The position numbers were made by a program, and so were the translations under genes. From positions 1 to 5,437 of the forward strand of contig CAYYWV010000143.1 of assembly GCA_964475385.1 (NCBI GenBank): DNA of 5,437 nucleotides, written 5' to 3'. Of the stretch, positions 1 to 5,437 are shown in pieces (within the stretch, counting starts at the first letter, position 1; every line of letters begins with the position of its first letter). The notes under the pieces were generated by a model. That model saw nothing but the letters and a program-made list of their open reading frames with translations. It did not search any database and was not told where the DNA came from. Source of the stretch: CAYYWV01 sp964475385 (GTDB taxonomy: Bacteria > Pseudomonadota > Alphaproteobacteria > JAAXGF01).

Positions 1-932
1 CGCAGGCCCTTGGGCGCGTCCTGGGTCCCGTCGTCGCGGATAAACGCGAGGTCCTCGCGCTCGGCCAGGGCCGCGACGAGGTCGTCGCGCACCACCGCGT
101 CGGCCTGCGGGCTCGAGAACCGGATCAGATCGTTCGAGATCGGCACCAGAGCCGCGAGCTTGCGGGCCGAGAACCGGATCTGGCCGACCTTGGCCTCGGT
201 CTTAGCGATGTTCTGATTTTCGCCGACATAGGACGCCGAACCACCGCCAGTGATCTTGGGCAGAGTGAGGTTGCCGCCCGGCATCGGCACGGTGACAGGG
301 TTGAGAGTGCGCACCACGGCGCCCGCTCGCAGGAACTCGATCAGTTCGGACGAGTACTGCTCTGGCACCATGAACCCGCCGGCCGAGCCGACGCTCGCCG
401 CCATGGCGCGGGCGAGCAGCGGGTCTTTCCACTCCCGCGCGGCGATCTCGCGCGCATCTCGCACATTGCAGCGCGCCGCGGCGAGAACCCGGATGATGCG
501 CCCCACCATCTCGCCCGGTTCGAGCTCGCGTTCGGACACGCTGATGCGTGCGCCGTCGGGGATGATGTGACCGTTGCCCATGTCGGAACCCTCGGTTTCG
601 GCCGCACTCGCGCGCTCGTCGATCGCGAGGCTGCGGAAGCGGTCCAGAGACGTGCCGTCATTGATATGGCGCTCGGCGAAGTCGTCAGAGAGACCGAGCT
701 TGCGCGCGACCTCGCGGATACCAGCGATGCGCTCGCGCTCTTCGGCCCGCACACGCTCCCGCACCTCATCGAGGTTCGGGACCGTCGCCACATCGCTCTG
801 GCGGGCCTGCGGCGCGCTCGCGGCGCCCCTCGTCTCGGACGTTGCCGTCTCCGGCGCGGCGCGGGTCTCTTCGGTGCTCACGGTGTCAGTCTGCGCGGGC
901 TTTCCGCCCGCCTCTTTCCTGGCGGCAGGCAT
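1..932 (-). CDS. Nested major capsid protein from an internal in-frame start (3' end cut)
   Basis: An internal ATG at 930-932 (codon 207 of the fusion) lies at the boundary between the protease domain and the scaffold-like domain. The Shine-Dalgarno stretch GAGGAGGAGGAA ends 3 nt upstream. A product begun here would start MPAARKEAGG and carry the scaffold/delta segment (about 180 residues) followed by the HK97-fold shell domain, with no protease. It would resemble an ordinary stand-alone HK97 capsid precursor. HK97-type heads need hundreds of capsid subunits but few proteases, so a separate, stronger start would solve a stoichiometry problem. Lambda uses the same trick for Nu3 within C. The sequence shows the start signal directly; that it is used is inference. 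Visible length is 310 residues plus the part outside the window. Confidence 0.6.
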   Translation of the reverse strand, partial: MPAARKEAGGKPAQTDTVSTEETRAAPETATSETRGAASAPQARQSDVATVPNLDEVRERVRAEERERIAGIREVARKLGLSDDFAERHINDGTSLDRFRSLAIDERASAAETEGSDMGNGHIIPDGARISVSERELEPGEMVGRIIRVLAAARCNVRDAREIAAREWKDPLLARAMAASVGSAGGFMVPEQYSSELIEFLRAGAVVRTLNPVTVPMPGGNLTLPKITGGGSASYVGENQNIAKTEAKVGQIRFSARKLAALVPISNDLIRFSSPQADAVVRDDLVAALAEREDLAFIRDDGTQDAPKGL

Positions 933-1550
933 GCTTTCCTCCTCCTCATGATTGGCGGGCTGTGCCCGATGAGCGGCGCGGACCCCTGCATTGGGGTCGG
1001 CGCCAATGGGAACCAGGGAGACCTCGAAAGGCTCCCAATCCGTCGCCCTGCGTGTGGGCGGCGACGTGGTCTCATCGACCTCGAACTTGTGGATGAGGTA
1101 GCCGACGGAGACGTTGCGGATGATGCCGTCGGCAACGTCCTGAATGATCGCTGCGACGTCCTCCCGCTGAGAGAACTGCACCCGCGCGATCAAAGCGCCG
1201 TCCTCGATACGCGCGCTCCCCGGCACAACTGCGCCGAGAACGCCGCTGAGCGAGAAGTTAAAATGCGAATCGAGCAGCGGCGCGCCTCGGTTGAGCCTGT
1301 CCATGCGGACCGCATCGCGCGAGATCACCAGCTCTTCGTCGAACTCTTCGCCGGTGAAGAAATCCCTCCGCCGCACGCTCGCGCCCGTCGAAATCACCAG
1401 ATCGACACTGCGAGTTTCCGTATCGAACGTCTCGGGCGCGGCGCGAACCGGCATCGCCCGCCGAACGATGTCCCCTGTCTGGGTCGTGCGAGCCGTCTCG
1501 GAGTCGCGCTTGCGCACATCGTCCGCGGCGCCTGCATCCGGCGTCGTCAT
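1..1550 (-). CDS. Prohead protease / major capsid protein fusion (3' end cut by window)
   Basis: One frame of 516 codons runs without a stop from the ATG at 1548-1550 through the left edge. Residues about 28-195 are an HK97-type (U35/S78) prohead protease: LLDSH supplies the catalytic His (H96), RNVSVGY the Ser (S148), and FEVSLVPIGADP contains E176, a candidate third residue. Residues 207-385 are charged and Ala-rich, with a likely coiled coil at about 259-285 (NLDEVRERVRAEERERIAGI), comparable to the HK97 delta/scaffold domain. From GGFMVPEQ (391-398) the HK97 capsid fold begins. Typical segments are TLNPVTVPMPGGNLTLPK (415-432), YVGENQNI (441-448), the IRFSARKLAALVPISNDLIR stretch (458-477) and the LAEREDLAFIRDDG helix (495-508). 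The E-loop and P-domain start are therefore present; the rest of the P- and A-domains lies beyond the window. The protein should assemble the shell and cleave its own scaffold during maturation. Protease-capsid fusions of this kind are known in prophages. The start is supported by AAGGAGGG at 1555-1562. Confidence 0.93.
   Translation of the reverse strand, partial: MTTPDAGAADDVRKRDSETARTTQTGDIVRRAMPVRAAPETFDTETRSVDLVISTGASVRRRDFFTGEEFDEELVISRDAVRMDRLNRGAPLLDSHFNFSLSGVLGAVVPGSARIEDGALIARVQFSQREDVAAIIQDVADGIIRNVSVGYLIHKFEVDETTSPPTRRATDWEPFEVSLVPIGADPNAGVRAAHRAQPANHEEEESMPAARKEAGGKPAQTDTVSTEETRAAPETATSETRGAASAPQARQSDVATVPNLDEVRERVRAEERERIAGIREVARKLGLSDDFAERHINDGTSLDRFRSLAIDERASAAETEGSDMGNGHIIPDGARISVSERELEPGEMVGRIIRVLAAARCNVRDAREIAAREWKDPLLARAMAASVGSAGGFMVPEQYSSELIEFLRAGAVVRTLNPVTVPMPGGNLTLPKITGGGSASYVGENQNIAKTEAKVGQIRFSARKLAALVPISNDLIRFSSPQADAVVRDDLVAALAEREDLAFIRDDGTQDAPKGL
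936..947 (-). promoter_or_regulatory. Internal ribosome-binding site inside the protease-capsid gene
   Basis: The minus strand reads GAGGAGGAGGAA-AGC-ATG. In the fusion frame these bases encode EEEES before M207. The block GGAGGAAAGCATG differs at one base of 13 from the gene's own start context GGAGGGAAGCATG at 1548-1560. A purine-rich run of GAG codons could arise by chance in a Glu-rich linker, but its placement exactly at the domain boundary, directly before an ATG, argues for function. Confidence 0.65.
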
Positions 1551-1554
1551 GCTT

Positions 1555-1562
1555 CCCTCCTT
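1555..1562 (-). promoter_or_regulatory. Ribosome-binding site of the protease-capsid gene
   Basis: AAGGAGGG lies 4 nt before the ATG at 1550 (reading GGAGGGAAGCATG on the minus strand), a near-perfect anti-16S match. It occupies the 39-nt gap after the portal stop, the longest gap in the window, and fixes the start of the fusion gene. The strong site contrasts with the weak ones of the terminase, gpW and portal genes, fitting a higher need for capsid products. Confidence 0.85.
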
Positions 1563-1589
1563 CAGTCCTTGCGTGCGTGTGGGTGCGGA

Positions 1590-3107
1590 TCAGCCTGTGG
1601 CCGCAGACTTGGTCTCCGCCTGCGAGACTGCATCCACGAGGTCGGCGGGCTGCGCGCCGCCGGCCTTGGTCACCCGGCGCGGATCGCTGTCCAGCACGAT
1701 GCCGAGCTGATCGAGCCTGTCGTTTGTCTCGGCGATCTCTGCGAGCACCTCGTCCGGATTGAACCCCATCTCGCTGATCGCCTGCTTGAGTGTCACGAAG
1801 CCGGCGCGTGTCGCCATCACACGCGCGAGCGTCTCCTTGACCGGATCGATGGTCTCGAACCTGGGCGGCGTCCATTCGACGACGTGCGGCGTGCCGACCG
1901 GCAAGAGACCGACGGCGATACTCGTGTTGATGAAATCGCGCCAGATGCGATCGAGGAACATCGGCACGAACACAGTCCACTGCAGCGCCTCGATCATGCG
2001 CCGGAACTCGATCATGCCGGCGCGGAAGGACGAGAAATTCACCTGGGAGAGATCGCCCGAGATCAACTCGTAGGGCACCCGCGTGCCAGCCGCGATCGAG
2101 TGAACCTGCGATCGCTTGTAGGCCTCGTAGCCGCCGGCCTGCGAGGGCTGCGTGAACTTCACGTCCTTCCCGCCGCGGGCGTAGGCGATCAGCCCGGGCT
2201 CGAACTGCTCGATCAGGTTTCCGGCGGCATCGCGCACCGTAGGCGCGAGCCCTTCCTCCGATTCCTCGTCTGAGAACACGATCGCGGCGACGCAAGCCTC
2301 GAGTCGCTTGCGCACGATCTCGCTCTCCTCGTAGTCGTCGAGCATCCGCATGCGGATCATCGCCGGCGCGAGCCACGGCACGCCGCGCACCTGGCCGGGG
2401 CGCTGCTTGTCGTAGAGATGGATCACGTTCTCCGCCCGCACGGAGAAGCTCTTCCGCCCCCTGGTCTGCATCAGGAACGCGTGATCGCCCGGATGCTCGC
2501 GCAAGAGCCAGTAGGCCCGCCGGCGGCCGAGCCGATCGAACTCGACCCCCTGCACGATCCGCCCGTCCGCGAGCGTTTCGTTTTTGCGGTGATCGAGAAG
2601 GTCGGCCTCGAGCACCTGGTACTGCAGCGGCACCACGAGCCCGTCGTTGATGCGCCGAGGCCTGCGCCGGATCAGGACCTCGCCAGACTCGAAGAACGCC
2701 CGGGCGCAGAGATGCTGGAGCCCGTAGAAGTCATGGGTGCCATCGGCGTCGATCTCCGCCTCGAATTGCGACCACAGGGCGTCGATCTTCTCGTTGAGCG
2801 TGGCATCGCCCGTCTTCGCCCGCGGGATGATACCGGCGCCGATGGTGTTGTTGACCAGAGCGTCGATCGCCTTCGCCGCATACGGATTGTTGCGGACCAG
2901 GTCGCGCGCCCGGTCGCGCAGAACCGGGATCGCGCCGTAGGTCTCGGCGTTGGCCGAGGTCGAGCCGGCGATCCAGCCCCAGGTTGCGCGGCTCGAACGC
3001 GCCGCGTCGTAGGCGCGGGCGATGAGATGGGTCACGCGCGCGGACCGTCCGCCCCGACCGCCGGCGAACGCGCCACCGAGCCGGGCCAGCCTGTCGACGA
3101 TCCCCAT
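1590..3107 (-). CDS. Phage portal protein, lambda gpB family
   Basis: The portal protein forms the dodecameric ring at one vertex of the head through which DNA is packaged and ejected; it also nucleates assembly and binds the terminase. Its 505 residues compare with 533 for lambda gpB. Family-typical segments appear in order: the N-terminal YDAARSSRATWGW (33-45); RNNPYAAKAIDALVNNTIG (72-90); the SGEVLIRRR strand (141-149); QVLEADLLDH (164-173); the stem and wing region EFDRLGRRRAYWLL (189-202); VIHLYDKQRPGQVRGVPWLA (228-247); the clip and crown region with LSQVNFSSFRAGMIEFRR (353-370); and VEWTPPRFETIDPVKE (410-425). The ATG is 3 nt after the gpW stop (TGA-GAT-ATG), with GGGG about 8 nt upstream, so the two genes are probably translationally coupled. 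The C-terminal 50 residues (DRLDQLGIVLD onward) are polar and probably disordered. No defect is visible in the frame. Confidence 0.95.
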   Translation of the reverse strand: MGIVDRLARLGGAFAGGRGGRSARVTHLIARAYDAARSSRATWGWIAGSTSANAETYGAIPVLRDRARDLVRNNPYAAKAIDALVNNTIGAGIIPRAKTGDATLNEKIDALWSQFEAEIDADGTHDFYGLQHLCARAFFESGEVLIRRRPRRINDGLVVPLQYQVLEADLLDHRKNETLADGRIVQGVEFDRLGRRRAYWLLREHPGDHAFLMQTRGRKSFSVRAENVIHLYDKQRPGQVRGVPWLAPAMIRMRMLDDYEESEIVRKRLEACVAAIVFSDEESEEGLAPTVRDAAGNLIEQFEPGLIAYARGGKDVKFTQPSQAGGYEAYKRSQVHSIAAGTRVPYELISGDLSQVNFSSFRAGMIEFRRMIEALQWTVFVPMFLDRIWRDFINTSIAVGLLPVGTPHVVEWTPPRFETIDPVKETLARVMATRAGFVTLKQAISEMGFNPDEVLAEIAETNDRLDQLGIVLDSDPRRVTKAGGAQPADLVDAVSQAETKSAATG

Positions 3108-3110
3108 ATC

Positions 3111-3332
3111 TCAGCCCCGCCGGAACACACTTGGGCGCGCGAGCGGGCGAGGAACGCCATCGCTCCGAGCGGAAAGCTCGCGGATCATCCGATCCCGGAG
3201 GCGCTGCATCTCGTCGAGCGAAGCGTAGATGATCGTCTGGTCGCCGAATCGGACCTGCGTCACACCCTGCGCGATCGCCGCCGTCAGCGCGTCGAGCTGC
3301 GCTTGCGTGAACGTCGATTTCACCTCGGCCAT
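3111..3332 (-). CDS. gpW-like head-tail joining (head completion) protein
   Basis: This is a small structural protein of 73 residues; lambda gpW has 68. In lambda, gpW is added to the DNA-filled head, stabilises the packaged DNA and creates the surface on which the next connector protein and the tail attach. The sequence shows an N-terminal helix (AQLDALTAAIAQG, residues 11-23), a short beta hairpin (VTQVRFGDQTIIYAS, 24-38) and a second helix (LDEMQRLRDRMIRELSA, 39-55). This helix-hairpin-helix order is that of the gpW fold. The last 18 residues are basic and Pro-rich, probably flexible. The gene sits between the terminase (17 nt downstream of its stop) and the portal (3 nt upstream of its start), which is the lambda W position. 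The ribosome-binding site is weak (GCGAG some way upstream), so translation may depend on coupling to the terminase gene. Family membership is inferred from size, fold pattern and position. Confidence 0.85.
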   Translation of the reverse strand: MAEVKSTFTQAQLDALTAAIAQGVTQVRFGDQTIIYASLDEMQRLRDRMIRELSARSDGVPRPLARPSVFRRG

Positions 3333-3349
3333 CGTCTATCGCTCGCTAG

Positions 3350-5392
3350 TCATTTCAGCCACCCGCCTCGACGCCCGCCGAGCCAGCCGGGGTGACGCCC
3401 GGGCATGGGCGGCGGAGGCTGGGGCTTTGCCTCTTGTTCCGTCTCGCAGGCGTCATCGCTGTCCTCGTCATCGTCCGCATCGAGCAGCCCGAGCGGCTCT
3501 TCCAGAGTTCGCCATCGGCGCTCCTTGAACCGGTCGAGCCCATAGATCGCCGCCGCCGCGCGCGCATACACCCGGCAGTCGAGCGCCTCATTGCGGCGCG
3601 CCGGGTCCTTCTCCCACGTGGCCTTCGGATAGCCCTTGTGGGTGCGGATCACGCGCCGCTCGGCGGTCAGCTGCTTGAAGTACTCCTCCCCGTACTCCGG
3701 GAAGTGGCAGTAGCCCGGAGGGAATCCCTTGCCGGCCGCCAGGTCCTCGTCCGTGGGCCGGCCCAGCTTGAGCCTCTGATAAAGTTCGGCCTTGGCGACC
3801 GGCGTGCCGATCGACCAGACCTTGAGACCCCGCCGGCGGCTGCCCGTGTCCGCGCGGGACGCGCGCAGGATCAGGGCGACATCGCTGTCCCGCCCCTTGA
3901 CCGCCACCACCGTGCGCGGCTGCCGCGCCACGGCCCCCGCCGGGCCCCATGTGGCCTGCGGATGACGCCGCACCCATGAGTACACGTCCTGCGTCGCGTA
4001 GCCCGAGTCGACGCACATGACGCGGATCGCCATGCTGCCGCCGCCCTCTCGCGGCCAGTCGCGCGCCAGCACTTCGTCCAACTGGCCCCAGACCTCTGGC
4101 TTCGCCGTGTCGCCGTCGAGGACCAGGTAGTCCACCGACCAGCTTTCCTTGTTCCGGCCCCAGGCCACGACCTCGACCTCGAGGCGATCCTTCTGAACGT
4201 CGACGCCCGCGGTCAGGAACAGCCCGCGGCGCGGCACGACACCGATCCGGTAGGCCTCGCGCCGGTCATAGATGTGCTGCCACTCCGGCGCTTCGTGCGC
4301 CTCCTCGAAGGGCTCGCCGAGAACCGTGTTGACGAACCCCTTCATCAACTCGGGGTTCTCCTTCGCGGCCTCGAACATCTCCGCCGCGTCGGCCCAGGAG
4401 AACCAGCCGACCGGGCTGTAGAGGCTCGACAGATGGAAGCCGGCCGTCCTGCCAGACGCACCGCCTTGCGCCGTCGCCCGCCACTCGCCGCGTTCGAGCA
4501 TCTCCGTCTTGCGGTATTCGTCAATCAGCGAGCCGCAGTGATCGCAGCGATACTTCGCCTCCCTGGGCCGACCTTCCGGCCAGTACAGGTTGGCGAACTT
4601 GAGCGTCTGATACTCCCCGCACTCCGGGCAGGGCACGAAGTAGCGGCGCTGGTCCGAGGCCTCGAACTCGCGTTCGATGCGCGACAAACCCTTTGTCTTC
4701 GGCGTCGACACCAGGAACACCTTGCGGCGCTGGAACGTCGAAGCGCGCCGCTCGGCCAGCAGGATCGGATCGCCCTCGCCGTCCGTGTCGCCCGGGTAGC
4801 CGTCCACCTCGTCGAGGAACAGATACCGCGCCGGCATCGAGCGCAGGCCCACCGCCGAGTTGGCGCCCGTCAGCACCAGCACTCCGCCCGGGAAGTCCTT
4901 CGACAGCACCGTGTTGCCGGAATCCCGGCTGCGGCGCTCCTTCACAAGGCCCTTGAGCGTATCGCTCTCTTCGATCAGCGGGTCGATGCGCTGCTTCGAG
5001 TTGCGCTTGGCCAGCTCCACCGTCGGTGAAACAGCCATCATCGGGCCCGGCGCCTGGTGAATGACGTAGCCGATCCAGTTGTTGCCGCACTCCGTGCCGC
5101 CGACCTGGGCGCCCTTCATGAACACGACCCGCTCGACAGGCGACGAAGGCGAGAGGCAGTCCATGATCTCGCGTAAATATGGCGTCCGGCTCGTCCGCCA
5201 TCGGCCTGGCTCCGAGGCGGCGCGCTGGGACAAAACCCGGTAACGGTCGGCCCACTCCGAGACCGTGAGCAGCGGGTCGGGCCTCAGACCCTGCCGCCAG
5301 GCCTTCTCGATCTCGTCTGCGCCCTCGTACCAGTCCGCGTCAGTCGAGCCGAGGCCGGATCTCTGCAAGCTCGATGAGGTGTTCGCGGACAT
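3350..5392 (-). CDS. Phage terminase large subunit, lambda gpA family
   Basis: This is the DNA-packaging motor and nuclease: it cuts concatemeric phage DNA and translocates it into the procapsid through the portal, using ATP. Its 680 residues are close to the 641 of lambda gpA. The N-terminal ATPase has an adenine/phosphate-binding loop, FMKGAQVGGTE (residues 91-101; a deviant Walker A with its Lys at the front, as in gpA). Walker B is YLFLDE (190-195; D194, E195), and a coupling-type STPKT lies at 229-233. A CPEC...CDHC pair (C255, C258, C283, C286) looks like a zinc knuckle. The C-terminal RNase H-like nuclease has candidate metal-binding acidic residues D398 (GVDVQKD), D462 (VDSGY) and D605 (EALDC). 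The tail (about 637-680) is acidic, then Pro-rich, then basic with GGRRGGW. By analogy with gpA, the extreme C-terminus may dock on the portal. The ATG at 5392 has only a weak ribosome-binding site and overlaps the upstream gene; a TTG at residue 9 is an alternative start. The conserved part begins at about residue 30. Confidence 0.95.
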   Translation of the reverse strand: MSANTSSSLQRSGLGSTDADWYEGADEIEKAWRQGLRPDPLLTVSEWADRYRVLSQRAASEPGRWRTSRTPYLREIMDCLSPSSPVERVVFMKGAQVGGTECGNNWIGYVIHQAPGPMMAVSPTVELAKRNSKQRIDPLIEESDTLKGLVKERRSRDSGNTVLSKDFPGGVLVLTGANSAVGLRSMPARYLFLDEVDGYPGDTDGEGDPILLAERRASTFQRRKVFLVSTPKTKGLSRIEREFEASDQRRYFVPCPECGEYQTLKFANLYWPEGRPREAKYRCDHCGSLIDEYRKTEMLERGEWRATAQGGASGRTAGFHLSSLYSPVGWFSWADAAEMFEAAKENPELMKGFVNTVLGEPFEEAHEAPEWQHIYDRREAYRIGVVPRRGLFLTAGVDVQKDRLEVEVVAWGRNKESWSVDYLVLDGDTAKPEVWGQLDEVLARDWPREGGGSMAIRVMCVDSGYATQDVYSWVRRHPQATWGPAGAVARQPRTVVAVKGRDSDVALILRASRADTGSRRRGLKVWSIGTPVAKAELYQRLKLGRPTDEDLAAGKGFPPGYCHFPEYGEEYFKQLTAERRVIRTHKGYPKATWEKDPARRNEALDCRVYARAAAAIYGLDRFKERRWRTLEEPLGLLDADDDEDSDDACETEQEAKPQPPPPMPGRHPGWLGGRRGGWLK

Positions 5393-5437
5393 GGCGTTCG
5401 AGGGTCACGTGCATCTTGTGCGGGTCGACCCCGAGTT
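5340..5437 (-). CDS. C-terminal end of probable terminase small subunit (partial)
   Basis: This is the tail of a gene that enters from the right edge; the last 31 codons and a TGA stop (5340-5342) are visible. The readable peptide starts LGVDPHKMHVTLERHV and ends EIRPRLD. It is charged and predicted helical, as expected for the C-terminal helix of a small terminase. In lambda-like phages the small subunit (Nu1) recognises the packaging site on concatemeric DNA and recruits the large subunit, and its gene lies directly upstream of the gpA gene, as here. The frame overlaps the start of the large-subunit gene by 53 nt, which suggests translational coupling. The DNA-binding N-terminus is outside the window, so the identification rests on position and on the general look of the peptide. 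Another small upstream gene product is possible. Confidence 0.5.
   Translation of the reverse strand, partial: LGVDPHKMHVTLERHVREHLIELAEIRPRLD

Noticed and set aside
567..2273. A 568-codon open frame on the plus strand
   Set aside because: It lies antisense to the portal and protease-capsid genes, both of which have clear family motifs. Its protein is Arg/His/Leu-rich with no recognisable domain, as expected for the antisense shadow of a GC-rich gene.
1258..2376. A 372-codon minus-strand frame overlapping the portal end and protease start
   Set aside because: It is out of frame with two well-supported genes, very rich in Arg, Ala and Gly, and shows no motif or ribosome-binding site.
3333..3349. 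The short gap between terminase and gpW as a promoter or terminator
   Set aside because: At 17 nt it is too short for a promoter, and there is no GC-rich hairpin followed by a T run.
2418..3395. A 325-codon plus-strand open frame
   Set aside because: It is antisense to the portal, gpW and terminase end, and is explained by GC-rich codon bias without stops on the opposite strand.
4274..5029. A 251-codon plus-strand frame, and the 244-codon minus-strand frame at 4521-5255
   Set aside because: Both lie inside the terminase gene, whose ATPase and zinc-knuckle motifs are in another frame; neither carries a recognisable domain.
5393..5437. A cos or pac packaging site next to the terminase genes
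   Set aside because: In lambda-like phages cos lies upstream of the small-subunit gene, which is outside the window; the bases here are coding and show no repeat set.
1..5437. tRNA genes, CRISPR arrays, insertion sequences or a defence system
   Set aside because: The window is filled end to end by phage head genes on one strand; I saw no repeat array, terminal inverted repeats, transposase motifs or cloverleaf.

Overview
The window is a densely packed, high-GC (roughly two-thirds G+C by eye) piece of the head and DNA-packaging module of a tailed phage or prophage. Every supported gene lies on the minus strand, so transcription runs from position 5437 towards position 1. The base composition, the Arg/Ala-rich proteins and the style of the phage proteins suggest a prophage or phage of a high-GC proteobacterium, most likely an alphaproteobacterium. 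That host assignment is inference: no host gene is present to confirm it.

Layout in the direction of transcription: (1) 5437-5340, the last 31 codons of a gene that enters from the right edge, probably the small terminase subunit (Nu1-like). (2) 5392-3350, the large terminase subunit of the lambda gpA family, whose start overlaps the previous gene by 53 nt. (3) 3332-3111, a 73-residue gpW-type head-tail joining protein. (4) 3107-1590, a lambda gpB-type portal protein, starting 3 nt after the gpW stop. (5) 1550 to beyond position 1, one uninterrupted frame of at least 516 codons. It encodes an HK97-type (U35/S78) prohead protease, then a charged scaffold-like segment, then an HK97-fold major capsid protein, and it is cut by the left window edge. 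No stretch over 300 bases lacks a gene; the largest gap between genes is 39 nt and contains a ribosome-binding site.

The proteins work as one assembly line. The portal sits at one vertex of the procapsid. The capsid protein builds the shell, guided by its scaffold segment. The protease matures the shell. The terminase pair cuts concatemeric DNA and pumps it through the portal. gpW then closes the filled head and prepares the tail-joining surface. The gene order (small terminase, gpA, gpW, gpB, protease, scaffold, capsid) is that of lambda, but the protease and capsid are of HK97 type.

The most interesting point is the fused protease-capsid gene. Codon 207, exactly at the protease-to-scaffold boundary, is an in-frame ATG behind a very strong Shine-Dalgarno sequence. 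Its context matches the gene's own start at 12 of 13 bases. This suggests that the gene makes both a long fusion and a separate, more abundant capsid protein, an arrangement that parallels the nested lambda C/Nu3 genes.
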